Of a stretch of 64,000 nucleotides of DNA, positions 9,086 to 17,285 are shown one piece after another. The stretch covers positions 124,001 through 188,000 of the forward strand of contig NZ_RZTZ01000004.1 of the NCBI RefSeq assembly GCF_004005475.1, in the 5' to 3' direction. This DNA comes from Niallia taxi. Its GTDB lineage: Bacteria; Bacillota; Bacilli; Bacillales; Cytobacillaceae. The stretch's first letter is position 1. Each line of letters opens with the position of its first letter. The translations under genes and the position numbers were made by a program. The notes beneath the pieces are model-generated. The model searched no databases and was not told where the DNA came from. It worked only from the letters and a program-made list of their open reading frames with translations.

Positions 9086-9116
9086 AGCCTAACGCCTTCG
9101 TGTGACACGAAGTCAA
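9086..9116 (-). promoter_or_regulatory. MerR-type promoter with 19-bp spacer and operator
   Basis: Read leftward, TTGACT (-35, 9111-9116) and TAGGCT (-10, 9086-9091) are separated by exactly 19 bases, the over-long spacing that MerR activators correct by untwisting DNA. The spacer contains the near-perfect palindrome CTTCGTGTGACACGAAG (9096-9112). The MerR gene is immediately divergent. Confidence 0.8.
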
Positions 9117-9160
9117 GGGTTTTTACATCGGAAATTTAAATTATTAAGAGGGGTTTTATT

Positions 9161-9583
9161 ATGTTAACTGTGAAAGAGGTTGCTAATTTGCTTGATTTAA
9201 CAGAACATACTGTTCGCTACTACACGGATAAGGGGTTAGTTCCAAGCTTGAAGCGTGATAAGAATAATAATCGTCTTTTTGATGAGGAATCCATTAATTG
9301 GCTTAAAGGAGCAAAATTTTTGAAACAAGCGGGTATGTCTGTTGCATCAATTAAAAATTATATTGAATTGTGCTTACAAGGTGACTCTACCATTCCGGAA
9401 CGTTATAAAATTATCATGGAACAACAAGCCATTGCACTAGCTAGGCTAGAGGAAGCAACTGCTATAGCGAAACAAATGGAGGCGAAGGCAAAACATTATG
9501 AAGGAATCATGAATCTTGATATTCCTGATGATATGAACCCTGGGAAATGGAAGAAAAATAAACATCAGGTAGGAGTTCAATAA
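9161..9583 (+). CDS. MerR family transcriptional regulator
   Basis: The 140-residue protein has the MerR winged helix at its start (LTVKEVANLLDLTEHTVRYYTDKGL), followed by the second wing and a long dimerisation coiled coil rich in Glu, Ala and Lys (residues about 80-120). There is no cysteine cluster, so it probably senses an organic compound rather than metal. The start follows AAGAGGGG. It sits divergent from the MFS transporter and very probably activates it through the 19-bp-spacer promoter in the gap. Confidence 0.85.
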   Translation: MLTVKEVANLLDLTEHTVRYYTDKGLVPSLKRDKNNNRLFDEESINWLKGAKFLKQAGMSVASIKNYIELCLQGDSTIPERYKIIMEQQAIALARLEEATAIAKQMEAKAKHYEGIMNLDIPDDMNPGKWKKNKHQVGVQ

Positions 9584-9835
9584 TATGACAACATAAAATA
9601 TGGCCTGGAAAATAAGGTTTCTGTGTAATGGTGTTTCGTATTTATTTAAAGGTTTTTGCATTTTATCCAAATGCTCACACATAGTTAATCAAAGGAATAA
9701 TAAATAGAATATTTTTTTAATTGGGGTAATTCTTTTAATTCGAGAATACGATTTATTGTCTTAGAGGTTGCCCCTTTTACATACATTTAAGGAACAAACA
9801 TTAGAATGACAAAACATTCTCCCCAAAGCTAGCTA

Positions 9836-10363
9836 ATGTATTTAATAAATAACTTTGGAAAAAATATAGAAGTATATAAGGTCACAGATCGGACGGAGTA
9901 TTTTATGCTTTTTCTAATTTTTACAGTCATAATGCTAAATGTAATAGCCTATTTTATTCCAAAGAGGATTAGTAAGATTGAAATTCTAGCTACCAGTTTG
10001 TTTGCTTCCTACCTGCAGGTTAATACGGATGTTATTTTAGATTTAAAATATGACTTATATGGATACTTCTCTAAAGGTCCAGATTGGGCTGCATTTATAT
10101 ATATTTTAGGTATTTATCCTGCAATCAACGTAATTTTTTTGAATTATTATCCATATAGAAAACAACTAAATAAACAGGCATTATATATATTACTTTGGAG
10201 CGCATTAGCAATGCTCTATGAAAAACTGTTTATTTTGAGTGGAACCTTTTATTTAAACGGCTGGAAGCATATTTACTCTGTTTTAACTTATCCTGTTTTA
10301 TATATAATGTTAATGTTATTTCATAAAACCATTACGAAATATGTTAAAGAAAGTAAGCTCTAG
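9836..10363 (+). CDS. CBO0543-type integral membrane protein
   Basis: The 175-residue protein has about five hydrophobic segments and the late conserved pattern YEK.....G.FYLNGWKHIYS characteristic of the CBO0543 family of small Bacillota membrane proteins, which have no assigned function. The ribosome binding site is poor, so the start is uncertain. It stands alone, with unidentified sequence on both sides. Confidence 0.6.
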   Translation: MYLINNFGKNIEVYKVTDRTEYFMLFLIFTVIMLNVIAYFIPKRISKIEILATSLFASYLQVNTDVILDLKYDLYGYFSKGPDWAAFIYILGIYPAINVIFLNYYPYRKQLNKQALYILLWSALAMLYEKLFILSGTFYLNGWKHIYSVLTYPVLYIMLMLFHKTITKYVKESKL

Positions 10364-10446
10364 AGTAAGAGCAGTAAGTAGCAAAACTAGTGTGACGAAG
10401 ATTTCTATTAGCGGGTTTCCGGGCGGATTGGGGAGAAGGGATAATC

Positions 10447-10482
10447 TCAAAAAAAACACCATCAATGCATGGCGTTTTTTAC
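10447..10482 (-). terminator. Rho-independent terminator
   Basis: On the minus strand AAAAAACGCCAT and ATGGTGTTTTTTTT form a stem with a six-base loop and an eight-base T-run. It immediately follows the small leftward reading frame. Confidence 0.75.
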
Positions 10483-10635
10483 TTTATTCTAAGAATGATT
10501 TCTTCATATTTGGCAAGTATTATCGCGTTAGTAGCAGTGTTTTGAATTTCTAACAGTCCATTTTCATAGTTAAAGAAGATACGATGAATTTTACCCTGAT
10601 ATATTACTTTCTGACCAAATTCAATATGGCATCAT
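10479..10635 (-). pseudogene. small protein with disrupted start (about 50 aa)
   Basis: A leftward frame reads EFGQKVIYQGKIHRIFFNYE and continues to a stop directly before a good terminator. It looks protein-like but has no normal start codon in frame. A pair of ATG codons lies one frame off at 10630-10635, after a weak AGG, so a single lost base near 10625 would join MMPY to EFGQK. It is either recently broken or starts at an ATT. No family was recognised. Confidence 0.4.
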
Positions 10636-10948
10636 CCTAAATAAATATTATTCAGAAAAATAATACTTGTAGATACAAAAAAAGGACGTATTCGTATGAC
10701 TGCAAATAATATTATTTTAAAGTCATTTAAACATAACATACATTATTCTACTTTGTACAATGATGTAACTTATTCTTGATTATTAAACTGAAAGAGAAAT
10801 ACATGCTAGCAACTATTAAATAGCCTTGATAGCTTTAATTGCTTATGTACACTTGAGTTTATATTTGGAGCTTTAATTTCCAGTCGTATAACTATGCACA
10901 TTGTACATAATGACTAAGTTTGGATAATAAGCTTTCCTCTTGAATAAC
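10636..10948. other. intergenic, nothing recognised
   Basis: This AT-rich stretch has no gene, clear promoter or strong hairpin that I can support on either strand. Confidence 0.5.
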
Positions 10949-10950
10949 AT

Positions 10951-10993
10951 CACAAAAAAAAGCACCATTCCAAAAACGTTGGAATGGTGCTTT
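10951..10993 (-). terminator. terminator of the DUF2089 operon
   Basis: GCACCATTCC and GGAATGGTGC form a 10-bp stem, with an eight-base T-run on the minus strand. It overlaps the last codons of the third operon gene. Confidence 0.9.
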
Positions 10994-11264
10994 ACAATCT
11001 AACAGATACCTCTGTTCCGTCTTTTAAGCTTGTTTCAACCAGAAGCAGCCCTTTTTGCATGGCAAGTTCCTTTAGCAATGGCTCTAAATCAGCCTTTTTT
11101 ATATACGGAATTTGAAACTTCTGCTTTGCTTTTTCTTCAATGATACGATTTGCAAGCATTAGAATTCTTTCTGAAGTAATGATTCTAATGAATAGATGTA
11201 AAAAGGCATATGGGACTGGGATAGTAAACCGTCTAGAGTTTACTTTGATTTTGACCTTGATCAT
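10992..11264 (-). CDS. small conserved-looking protein, third gene of the DUF2089 operon
   Basis: The 90-residue basic protein starts at an ATG one base after the stop of the upstream gene, so it is very likely translationally coupled. A longer in-frame reading would run back into that gene. The sequence has a beta-like start (MIKVKIKVNSRRFTIPVPYA), a hydrophobic helix, and an amphipathic C-terminal half. I recognise no domain. The operon terminator follows at once. Confidence 0.6.
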   Translation of the reverse strand: MIKVKIKVNSRRFTIPVPYAFLHLFIRIITSERILMLANRIIEEKAKQKFQIPYIKKADLEPLLKELAMQKGLLLVETSLKDGTEVSVRL

Positions 11265-11265
11265 G

Positions 11266-11655
11266 TTACTCAATTGTAACCAGCACTTTGTCACCATTTG
11301 CTGCGCTAACATCAACGATTTGTCCGTCCAATTCATTGTCAATCGCATCAATTAACAATTCGATATCGATATCCTTTACATATTTTTCAGATTGGGGGAT
11401 TCTTTCTGCGATACTTGTTCCAACATTTAAAACAGCTTTTATAAGTTTTATTGGAAGATTAACATTTACATTATCACCTTCTTCAGAGATAACACGGATT
11501 TTAAGCATTTTGTTTAAATAGGAATTAGAGTTTGGTTTACTTAAATTAACCTGCTTTCCTTTACCTTGCAGAACATCAATCAATTCAGCAGCCTTCTCTT
11601 TATCTAACTTTCCGTCTTCAAGCATCGTTAATACTCTTGAAATTTCATCACTCAT
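11266..11655 (-). CDS. SHOCT-like / YvlB N-terminal-domain protein
   Basis: The 129-residue protein begins with a short helical hairpin (ISRVLTMLEDGKLDKEKAAELIDVL) of the type found at the start of YvlB/LiaX and in SHOCT-like domains. Then comes a conserved stretch NLPIKLIKAVLNVG and a beta-rich tail. The same helical hairpin recurs at the C-terminus of the preceding protein, suggesting these parts interact. It sits directly after the DUF2089 gene with no gap. Function is unknown; related operons are linked with envelope stress. Confidence 0.65.
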   Translation of the reverse strand: MSDEISRVLTMLEDGKLDKEKAAELIDVLQGKGKQVNLSKPNSNSYLNKMLKIRVISEEGDNVNVNLPIKLIKAVLNVGTSIAERIPQSEKYVKDIDIELLIDAIDNELDGQIVDVSAANGDKVLVTIE

Positions 11656-12030
11656 TTATGCTTCCTCCCCATTTAATATCCCAATAGCTTCCTCGGCTGT
11701 TATTTCGCCTTGTTCAAGCATTAGTATTATCTTTTTACGATCAATTTTTTCAACCTTCTTAGCAGTCGAATATCCTAGTGAAGAAATAATATCATCTAAC
11801 TTCCCGCGTACGGTAGGATAGGATATTCCAAGATCCTTTTCTACTTCTTTAATGTTTCCGCGACACTTTAGGAATGTTTCAATAAAACTAAGCTGTTCAC
11901 TGTTTAGGCTTGCGAAATTAGAAAGCTCAAATTCATTCTCAATAGTTGTATGACAATGAGTGCACTGCAGCTTTGTGATTTTTAATTGTTTACTGCAAAC
12001 AGGGCACTCTGAAATAAGAGGATATGCCAT
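11656..12030 (-). CDS. DUF2089 family protein (zinc ribbon plus helix-turn-helix)
   Basis: The 124-residue protein starts with a four-cysteine zinc ribbon (CPVCSKQL...CTHC). The middle is a helix-turn-helix-like section (KEVEKDLGISYPTVRGKLDDI) typical of DUF2089, and the end is a SHOCT-like hairpin (LEQGEITAEEAIGIL). These features suggest a DNA-binding regulator, probably autoregulatory. Start follows GAAGGAGGG. It leads a tight three-gene leftward operon preceded by a very AT-rich region. Confidence 0.75.
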   Translation of the reverse strand: MAYPLISECPVCSKQLKITKLQCTHCHTTIENEFELSNFASLNSEQLSFIETFLKCRGNIKEVEKDLGISYPTVRGKLDDIISSLGYSTAKKVEKIDRKKIILMLEQGEITAEEAIGILNGEEA

Positions 12031-12317
12031 AATTCCCTCCTTCGTTATTTATAATTAAATAATACATCAATTTATTTAAAAAATGAATATGTAAATTAAA
12101 AAATATAAGAGTTAAATTAATTTTATTTAAAATATTTGATTTTATCATTAATTATTTTGATAAAGGCATTGAGATGCAAAAAAAATGATTTGAAGCCATT
12201 ATTAACTTTCGAACGTAGGTAATAATAAGAACTAAATGTTGGCAATGTGGATTTATTATAGGTTCAATGCATGTAATGGGGAAATGTTATTTATTCATGC
12301 ATAAAGGGAGGATAATA

Positions 12318-12791
12318 ATGCAAAATCTCAAAATGTACTTGTTTGCTTCATTGACAATATTGCTTCTATTAAGTGGGTGTAATACAAAGGAAACAAATAA
12401 AGATATTTTTCAATATAAGGATTCATATGTTGGTGACAACAGTGCGGTTGGAAATATTGTATATAAGTTACCAGGTGCACAACAATTGTCGGGTATAGAG
12501 CTTAAAACAAAAGAAGAGCCGTACGGCATAATCTTAAATTATGGCTGGGAAAAATCTGAAAATCAATATAAAGAATTAGTAATATACAATACAACCTTCT
12601 TATTTACACTAGTTAAAAATGTTGATTGGATAACGGTTAAGTCAGAACGCAAAGAATATACAGTTACGAAGGAAGACTTACAAAAGTGGTACGGAAAAGA
12701 TTTCAGTAATATTCAAACCGCAAAAGAGCTGAGAAATCTTGTCCAACAGAACTTAAGTAATGAACATAAAGTTAGTGAGTTTTTAGATTAA
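12318..12791 (+). CDS. DUF4825-type lipoprotein
   Basis: The 157-residue precursor has a signal peptide and a lipobox (LLLLSGC), so the mature protein is attached to the outer face of the membrane. The sequence after it (YKDSYVGDNSAVGNIVYKLP) matches the opening of DUF4825 domains, which occur in Bacillota lipoproteins of unknown role. The start is placed at the ATG after AAAGGGAGGATA; an upstream ATG lacks a ribosome binding site. Confidence 0.7.
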   Translation: MQNLKMYLFASLTILLLLSGCNTKETNKDIFQYKDSYVGDNSAVGNIVYKLPGAQQLSGIELKTKEEPYGIILNYGWEKSENQYKELVIYNTTFLFTLVKNVDWITVKSERKEYTVTKEDLQKWYGKDFSNIQTAKELRNLVQQNLSNEHKVSEFLD

Positions 12792-12966
12792 CGGTTAGAA
12801 AAACTTAGTGTGTGGAAATTCAATGGAAAACAGGGTAACCAGGAGTGGAATAGGAATTTATTCGGTATTCGAAATTGAAAAAGTATGAGCAAATTTTGCA
12901 AACCACTAGTTATTAATGAGCAAGAACTTTATATAGAAGGTTATCATTCAATAAAGGAGTATATAT

Positions 12967-13764
12967 ATGAAACTTTTAACACTTAACTGTCACTCTTGGC
13001 AGGAACAAAATCAAGAGGAAAAGATAGTACATATAGTAGAAGCTATAAAGGAAAATTCATATGATGTTATTGCTTTGCAGGAAGTGAATCAAGTATTTAA
13101 AGAGAGAACAAATAATGGAAAGGTTAAGATTAAAAGCAATAACTTTGCAATAGCAATACTAGAGGAACTAAAGAAACGGGGAGAAGATGGTTATTCTCTA
13201 TTGTGGGATTTTTGTCATTTGTACGAAAGCTTTGAGGAGGGGGTAGCTATTATTACAAAACATCCAGTAGTAGAAAAACATTCCTTCTATGTCTCAACAA
13301 TAAGAGACTTCAATAATTGGAAGACAAGAAAAATAGTTGGAGCAACCATCCAATATGGTGCTCAACAATTTACCTGTTACTCCTGTCATATGGGATGGTG
13401 GCATGACAAGGAAGAACCATTTAAGGCCCAGGCAGAAAAGCTTTTTAAAAATATTAATCTGGATAAAACCTCTTTTTTTATGGGTGACTTTAATAATGAC
13501 GCCTTTATTAACAACGAGGGATATGAATATTTAATAAGCAATGGACTGATCGACACCTATTATCTTGCCAAAAAGAAAGATGATGGCGTGACTGTTAAAG
13601 GCGAAATTGCGGGTTGGGAGGGGAATATCTTGCGCAAACGAATAGACTTAATACTGACGAATAAACCAGTTCAGGTAGCGTATTCTAAAGTCATCTTTAA
13701 TAATATAAATAAACCGGTTGTTTCCGATCACTTTGGAGTTGAAGTGAAGATTGATATTCCTTGA
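12967..13764 (+). CDS. endonuclease/exonuclease/phosphatase family protein
   Basis: The 265-residue protein carries the EEP fold signatures in order: TLNCHSW (Asn), IALQEVNQ (metal-binding Glu), SCHMGWW (His), GDFNND (Asp/Asn) and the terminal SDHFGVEV (Asp-His pair). These are the metal-dependent phosphodiesterase catalytic residues. There is no signal peptide, so it acts in the cytoplasm. The substrate could be nucleic acid, a phospholipid headgroup or a sugar phosphate. The start follows AAAGGAG. It stands alone. Confidence 0.8.
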   Translation: MKLLTLNCHSWQEQNQEEKIVHIVEAIKENSYDVIALQEVNQVFKERTNNGKVKIKSNNFAIAILEELKKRGEDGYSLLWDFCHLYESFEEGVAIITKHPVVEKHSFYVSTIRDFNNWKTRKIVGATIQYGAQQFTCYSCHMGWWHDKEEPFKAQAEKLFKNINLDKTSFFMGDFNNDAFINNEGYEYLISNGLIDTYYLAKKKDDGVTVKGEIAGWEGNILRKRIDLILTNKPVQVAYSKVIFNNINKPVVSDHFGVEVKIDIP

Positions 13765-13912
13765 AATCTATAGGATAGTTGCCGTCTTTAAGGATTTATA
13801 CGGGAATTTACGGGACTTGCTGCAACTAAATGAAGCTCCCCCCAATTGCGCAGAGGATGAAGTAGCTGTAAAGCTGCGGATTTATTGTTATAGTACTGTT
13901 CTTAAACGAAAG

Positions 13913-13944
13913 AGGGTTTCCTTACTAATAGGAACCTTTTTTTG
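13913..13944 (+). terminator. Rho-independent terminator
   Basis: AGGGTTTCCT pairs with AGGAACCT (one bulged base) and a run of seven T follows. It lies about 150 bases after the nuclease-family gene. Confidence 0.65.
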
Positions 13945-14056
13945 TTGGTAAATACAAAATGATGTCTTCATCCTATTATTGGATTCCCTGTAAATAGCAG
14001 ATAGTCGAATTGTCATTTTTTAGTGCACTATATAATGATGATATTTTACAATTATA

Positions 14057-14075
14057 AGTTGACGAAACGTCAACT
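14057..14075. promoter_or_regulatory. perfect palindrome AGTTGACG-AAA-CGTCAACT
   Basis: Eight-base perfect arms are separated by three bases. The left arm contains TTGACG, a possible -35 element. It lies about 400 bases upstream of the pssA start. It resembles an operator for a dimeric repressor, but no regulator is adjacent. Confidence 0.4.
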
Positions 14076-14482
14076 GAATTATTTATTTCATTAGATTAGT
14101 AAAACTTATACGGTTTTGAGAAAGATTTGGTGATTCGCACTTTGTCAGAGACTAATACATGTATGACAAAAGGAAAAAATCAGAAAGGAAGTCAGCAAAT
14201 ATAAAGACTTACTGTTTTATTTTTATTATAAAATAATTTAATTAAAATCTATTTCTTAAGGAAAACACATAGAATACACATCTAATTTTTATAATATTAA
14301 AGAATAATAAGAGAGCTTTTACATTAAAAGGGTTGGAAGATTTGACTGGAAAAACTTTTTCATTTTCATTTACTGCTTAAAAAGTAGTTAATACAAATTA
14401 ACCATTGAAAAGATAGTATATTGGAGAGAATATACTTTAGAGAATGAATAAGTTAATCACTATATTGGAGGTCGGTAATATT

Positions 14483-15016
14483 TTGAGTTATTTAGCTAAT
14501 ATAATTACCATATGTAACTTTATTTGTGGTGTATTATCTATCTATTCCTGTGTATCAAATAATACATTTGCTGCGATGGTATTTATTTGCTTAGGAATGA
14601 TTTTTGATCTTTTTGATGGCAGGGTAGCTAGAAGATTTAACACTGTATCAGAGATTGGCAAGGAGCTTGATTCATTTTCTGATTTAGTAACTTTTTGTAT
14701 TGCACCGTCCATATTAGCATACAGTGTTGTTTTACACGAACTAGCTCATGCTGGATTGATATGTACACTTATTTTCAGCATATGCGGATTGCTTAGATTA
14801 GCGCGTTTTAATGCTGAACAAAGCAACTTGTCCGTATTTATTGGTTTACCAGCACCTTGTGCGGCCCTTTGTTTGTTAGTGCTTATTTCTGTACATAGCC
14901 CGTTTATAGTGGCTGTAGGAATGTGTATCCTATCATTGTTAATGGTCAGTAAACTGGAAATTCCTAACTTTAAGAAGCAAAACAGTGAAAAAGTGGAAAT
15001 AAACGGATGGAAATAG
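14483..15016 (+). CDS. pssA: CDP-alcohol phosphatidyltransferase, phosphatidylserine synthase type
   Basis: The membrane enzyme transfers a phosphatidyl group from CDP-diacylglycerol to an alcohol, probably serine. The full family motif DG-x2-AR-x8-G-x3-D-x3-D is present (DGRVARRFNTVSEIGKELD, then SFSD). Hydrophobic helices fill the rest. I place the start at a TTG ten bases after GGAGGT, giving 177 residues that begin like other PssA proteins (short N-terminus, then NIITICNFICG). An ATG 39 bases upstream has poorer spacing. It overlaps the DedA gene by ten bases. Confidence 0.8.
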   Translation: MSYLANIITICNFICGVLSIYSCVSNNTFAAMVFICLGMIFDLFDGRVARRFNTVSEIGKELDSFSDLVTFCIAPSILAYSVVLHELAHAGLICTLIFSICGLLRLARFNAEQSNLSVFIGLPAPCAALCLLVLISVHSPFIVAVGMCILSLLMVSKLEIPNFKKQNSEKVEINGWK

Positions 15017-15495
15017 CTAACCAGCTAATTAGTCAATATGGTTACTTTGCCATCTTTATTTTGCTGACATTAGGGATTTTTGGATTGCCAATTCCAGATG
15101 AAGCACTCATGACGTTATTGGGCTACTTTACTCATATAGGAACGCTCAATTATGGACTAACCATTTTCATCGCCACGCTTGGAGCCCTTCTTGGCATGGT
15201 AATTAGCTATATCATCGGAAAAAAAGCTGGAAGACCGCTAATAAATAAACTTGGAAAATGGCTTAGAATAAAAGAAAGTAGAATATTAAAAGTAGAGGCA
15301 TGGATAAAAAGATTTGGACCTTTCTCCCTTTTAATCGCTTATTTTATCCCTGGAGTTCGGCATTTAACCTTTTATTTTTGTGGCATCGCGCATATGAGAT
15401 TAAGAACATATATGTTGTATGGAGGAATAGGTGCATTAGTGTGGTGCTTTATCTTTATTACAATTGGAAAATTATTAAATATAATGTGGGTTTAA
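15007..15495 (+). CDS. DedA family membrane protein
   Basis: The 162-residue protein has the DedA/SNARE-associated (PF09335) pattern: an early GLPIPDEALMTLLGYF re-entrant segment, GKKAGRPLINKLGKWL, and the conserved FGPFSLLIAYFIPGVRHLTF section with its arginine. DedA proteins are membrane scramblases or transporters, several acting on undecaprenyl phosphate or phosphatidylethanolamine. The start overlaps the end of pssA, and the pairing with a phosphatidylserine synthase suggests a shared role in lipid supply or flipping. Confidence 0.85.
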   Translation: MEIANQLISQYGYFAIFILLTLGIFGLPIPDEALMTLLGYFTHIGTLNYGLTIFIATLGALLGMVISYIIGKKAGRPLINKLGKWLRIKESRILKVEAWIKRFGPFSLLIAYFIPGVRHLTFYFCGIAHMRLRTYMLYGGIGALVWCFIFITIGKLLNIMWV

Positions 15496-15799
15496 AGAAC
15501 TTACCACAATAGCTTGCTTCCATAAAGTAAGATGTATTTTTGAATGCATGAGTAAATTCCTTCCGGTAACGAAGAACACCGGATTGGCAATCATTGGGCT
15601 GGAAGTGAGATGAACAAATGCAGAAAACGGAGCAACTAGCGTTAATTGGAATATATGTAAAACCTTGAAAAAAATACCTTTGTATGCTGAGTTTGATATT
15701 CCATCAAACTCAGTTTTTTTATTTTTTCCGCAATGTCTATTTACCAATATATTTTAACCAATCTAAGTTATGTGTGCATTTTTAATTTTAAAATAATTG
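15496..15799. other. intergenic with terminator, no gene
   Basis: Apart from a terminator hairpin near 15688 I see no supported gene. An open frame on the minus strand overlaps the terminator and has no ribosome binding site. Confidence 0.5.
15688..15722 (+). terminator. Rho-independent terminator
   Basis: A perfect 10-bp stem (CTGAGTTTGA/TCAAACTCAG), a seven-base loop and a run of seven T end the pssA-DedA transcription unit. Confidence 0.9.
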
Positions 15800-15827
15800 T
15801 TGCAAGTTGAAATCTCTATGTTATAAT
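15800..15827 (+). promoter_or_regulatory. sigma-A-like promoter of the succinocysteine operon
   Basis: TTGCAA and TATAAT are separated by 16 bases, about 90 bases before the first gene of the operon. No clear operator was identified. Confidence 0.55.
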
Positions 15828-15920
15828 TCACACTATAAAAGTAGGAATTGTATAGATTAATTATTAGAAAAGTTTCGCTAGTTTTTATATTCAGGATATC
15901 AACTTAGGAGTGTTAACATA

Positions 15921-17285
15921 ATGGGTTCACATGTTTTAGACTTACGAATGTTACAAAATAATTTTAGTACAGAGGAAATGCGCGCTGTCTGGAATGATGA
16001 GAATAGATTACAGAAGATTCTTGATGTGGAAGCTGCATTAGCATTGGCAGAAAGTGAACTCGGAGTAATTCCCGAAAAAGCTGGGAATGTAATTAAAGCT
16101 GCTGCCAAAATAGAAAACTTTGAAATTGACAAAATTGCAGCAGAGGCAGCGAAATTAAAGCATTCATTAATGGCAACCGTTAATCATTTACAATCACTTT
16201 CTGGAGAGTATGGTGAATTTGTTCATTTTGGAGTAACTACACAGGATGTAACGGATACAGGGATGATTCTTCAATTGAAAGAAGCAAATACCATACTTAA
16301 GCGTGATGTTAAGAAGGTTGCGGAGCTTTTAATCGGACTAGCCTCTACTTATAAAGATACGCCAATGCCTGGAAGAACACATGGAATGCAAGGATTACCA
16401 ACAACATTTGGCTTTAAGATGGCAGTCGTATTAAGTGAATTTCATCGTCATTTAGAAAGATTACTTGCTGTTGAAACAAGAGTTTTTACTGGAGTGCTAG
16501 CAGGTGGCGTTGGCACATATGCAGCATTAGGCAATAGTGGTCCTATAGTAGAAGCAAGAGCGTTAGAGCTTCTTGAATTGGATACTCCGGATATTTGTTG
16601 GCATTCATCTCGTGATCGGGTTTCTGAATATGGTTCTGTGCTTGGTTTAATCAGTGGTTCACTCGGGAAGTTAGGGAATGAATTCTATAATTTGATGCGC
16701 ACAGAGATAGATGAGGTGGAGGAGCCATTTAAAACAGGGAATGTTGGCTCAACAACGATGCCACATAAACGCAACCCGGCTATTTTTGAAGGAATTGCAA
16801 GCTTAACTAAGCCTATTTTGCACAGTGTGGCACTGCTTCATGAATCATTAGTGATGGAGCATGAGCGTGATGCAATGAGCTGGAGAAGTGAATGGATTGC
16901 TTTGCCAGAAATCTGCTTATATCTTTCTTCGCAATTGAAAAGCACAATTAATGTTTTACAAGGACTAGTAGTAAAACCTGAAAATATGATGAGAAACCTG
17001 GAAATGCAAGGTGGTCTTATCCTGTCTGAACGAGTTATGTTTGCCTTATCGGAGAAAGTAGGGAAACAAACAGCACATCATCTTGTTTATGAACTTGCGA
17101 TGGCGTCAGTTGAACAGAAAGTTCCATTTAAAGAGCTGCTGGCAACAAATGAAAAAGTAGGTTCGGTGCTGTCTAATGAACAGATTAATGAATTACTAGA
17201 TCCTAGTCAGTATACAGGCCTTGCAAGCCAAAAGGTTGATGAGGTCATTCAATCCATTAAAGGTGGTGGATTATTAGGTGAGTAA
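15921..17285 (+). CDS. fumarase/aspartase-superfamily lyase, candidate S-(2-succino)cysteine lyase
   Basis: The 454-residue enzyme is adenylosuccinate-lyase-like, with the superfamily signature GSTTMPHKRNP near residues 275-285, GRTHGMQG near 150 and FGVTTQDVTDTG near 100. Such enzymes split a C-N or C-S bond to release fumarate. It leads an operon with a GNAT, a cystine-type ABC transporter and a YxeP-like peptidase rather than purine genes, so housekeeping PurB is unlikely. A lyase releasing fumarate from 2-succinocysteine or its N-acetyl form fits best. The start follows TAGGAGTG. It overlaps the next gene by eight bases. Confidence 0.7.
   Translation: MGSHVLDLRMLQNNFSTEEMRAVWNDENRLQKILDVEAALALAESELGVIPEKAGNVIKAAAKIENFEIDKIAAEAAKLKHSLMATVNHLQSLSGEYGEFVHFGVTTQDVTDTGMILQLKEANTILKRDVKKVAELLIGLASTYKDTPMPGRTHGMQGLPTTFGFKMAVVLSEFHRHLERLLAVETRVFTGVLAGGVGTYAALGNSGPIVEARALELLELDTPDICWHSSRDRVSEYGSVLGLISGSLGKLGNEFYNLMRTEIDEVEEPFKTGNVGSTTMPHKRNPAIFEGIASLTKPILHSVALLHESLVMEHERDAMSWRSEWIALPEICLYLSSQLKSTINVLQGLVVKPENMMRNLEMQGGLILSERVMFALSEKVGKQTAHHLVYELAMASVEQKVPFKELLATNEKVGSVLSNEQINELLDPSQYTGLASQKVDEVIQSIKGGGLLGE

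Larger units (their letters stand above)
13765..14482. other. gene-poor stretch upstream of pssA
   Basis: The stretch holds a terminator near 13913-13944, a palindrome at 14057-14075 and otherwise AT-rich sequence. A 66-codon frame starting inside the previous gene is open but has no ribosome binding site and no recognisable domain. Confidence 0.5.

Noticed and set aside
13751-13951. 66-codon frame after the nuclease-family gene
   Set aside because: It starts inside that gene, lacks a ribosome binding site and ends in a terminator T-run.
15921-17285. Housekeeping adenylosuccinate lyase (purB)
   Set aside because: It is not among purine genes, and its overlapping partner genes are for thiol compound uptake and deacylation. 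An assay is needed to settle it.
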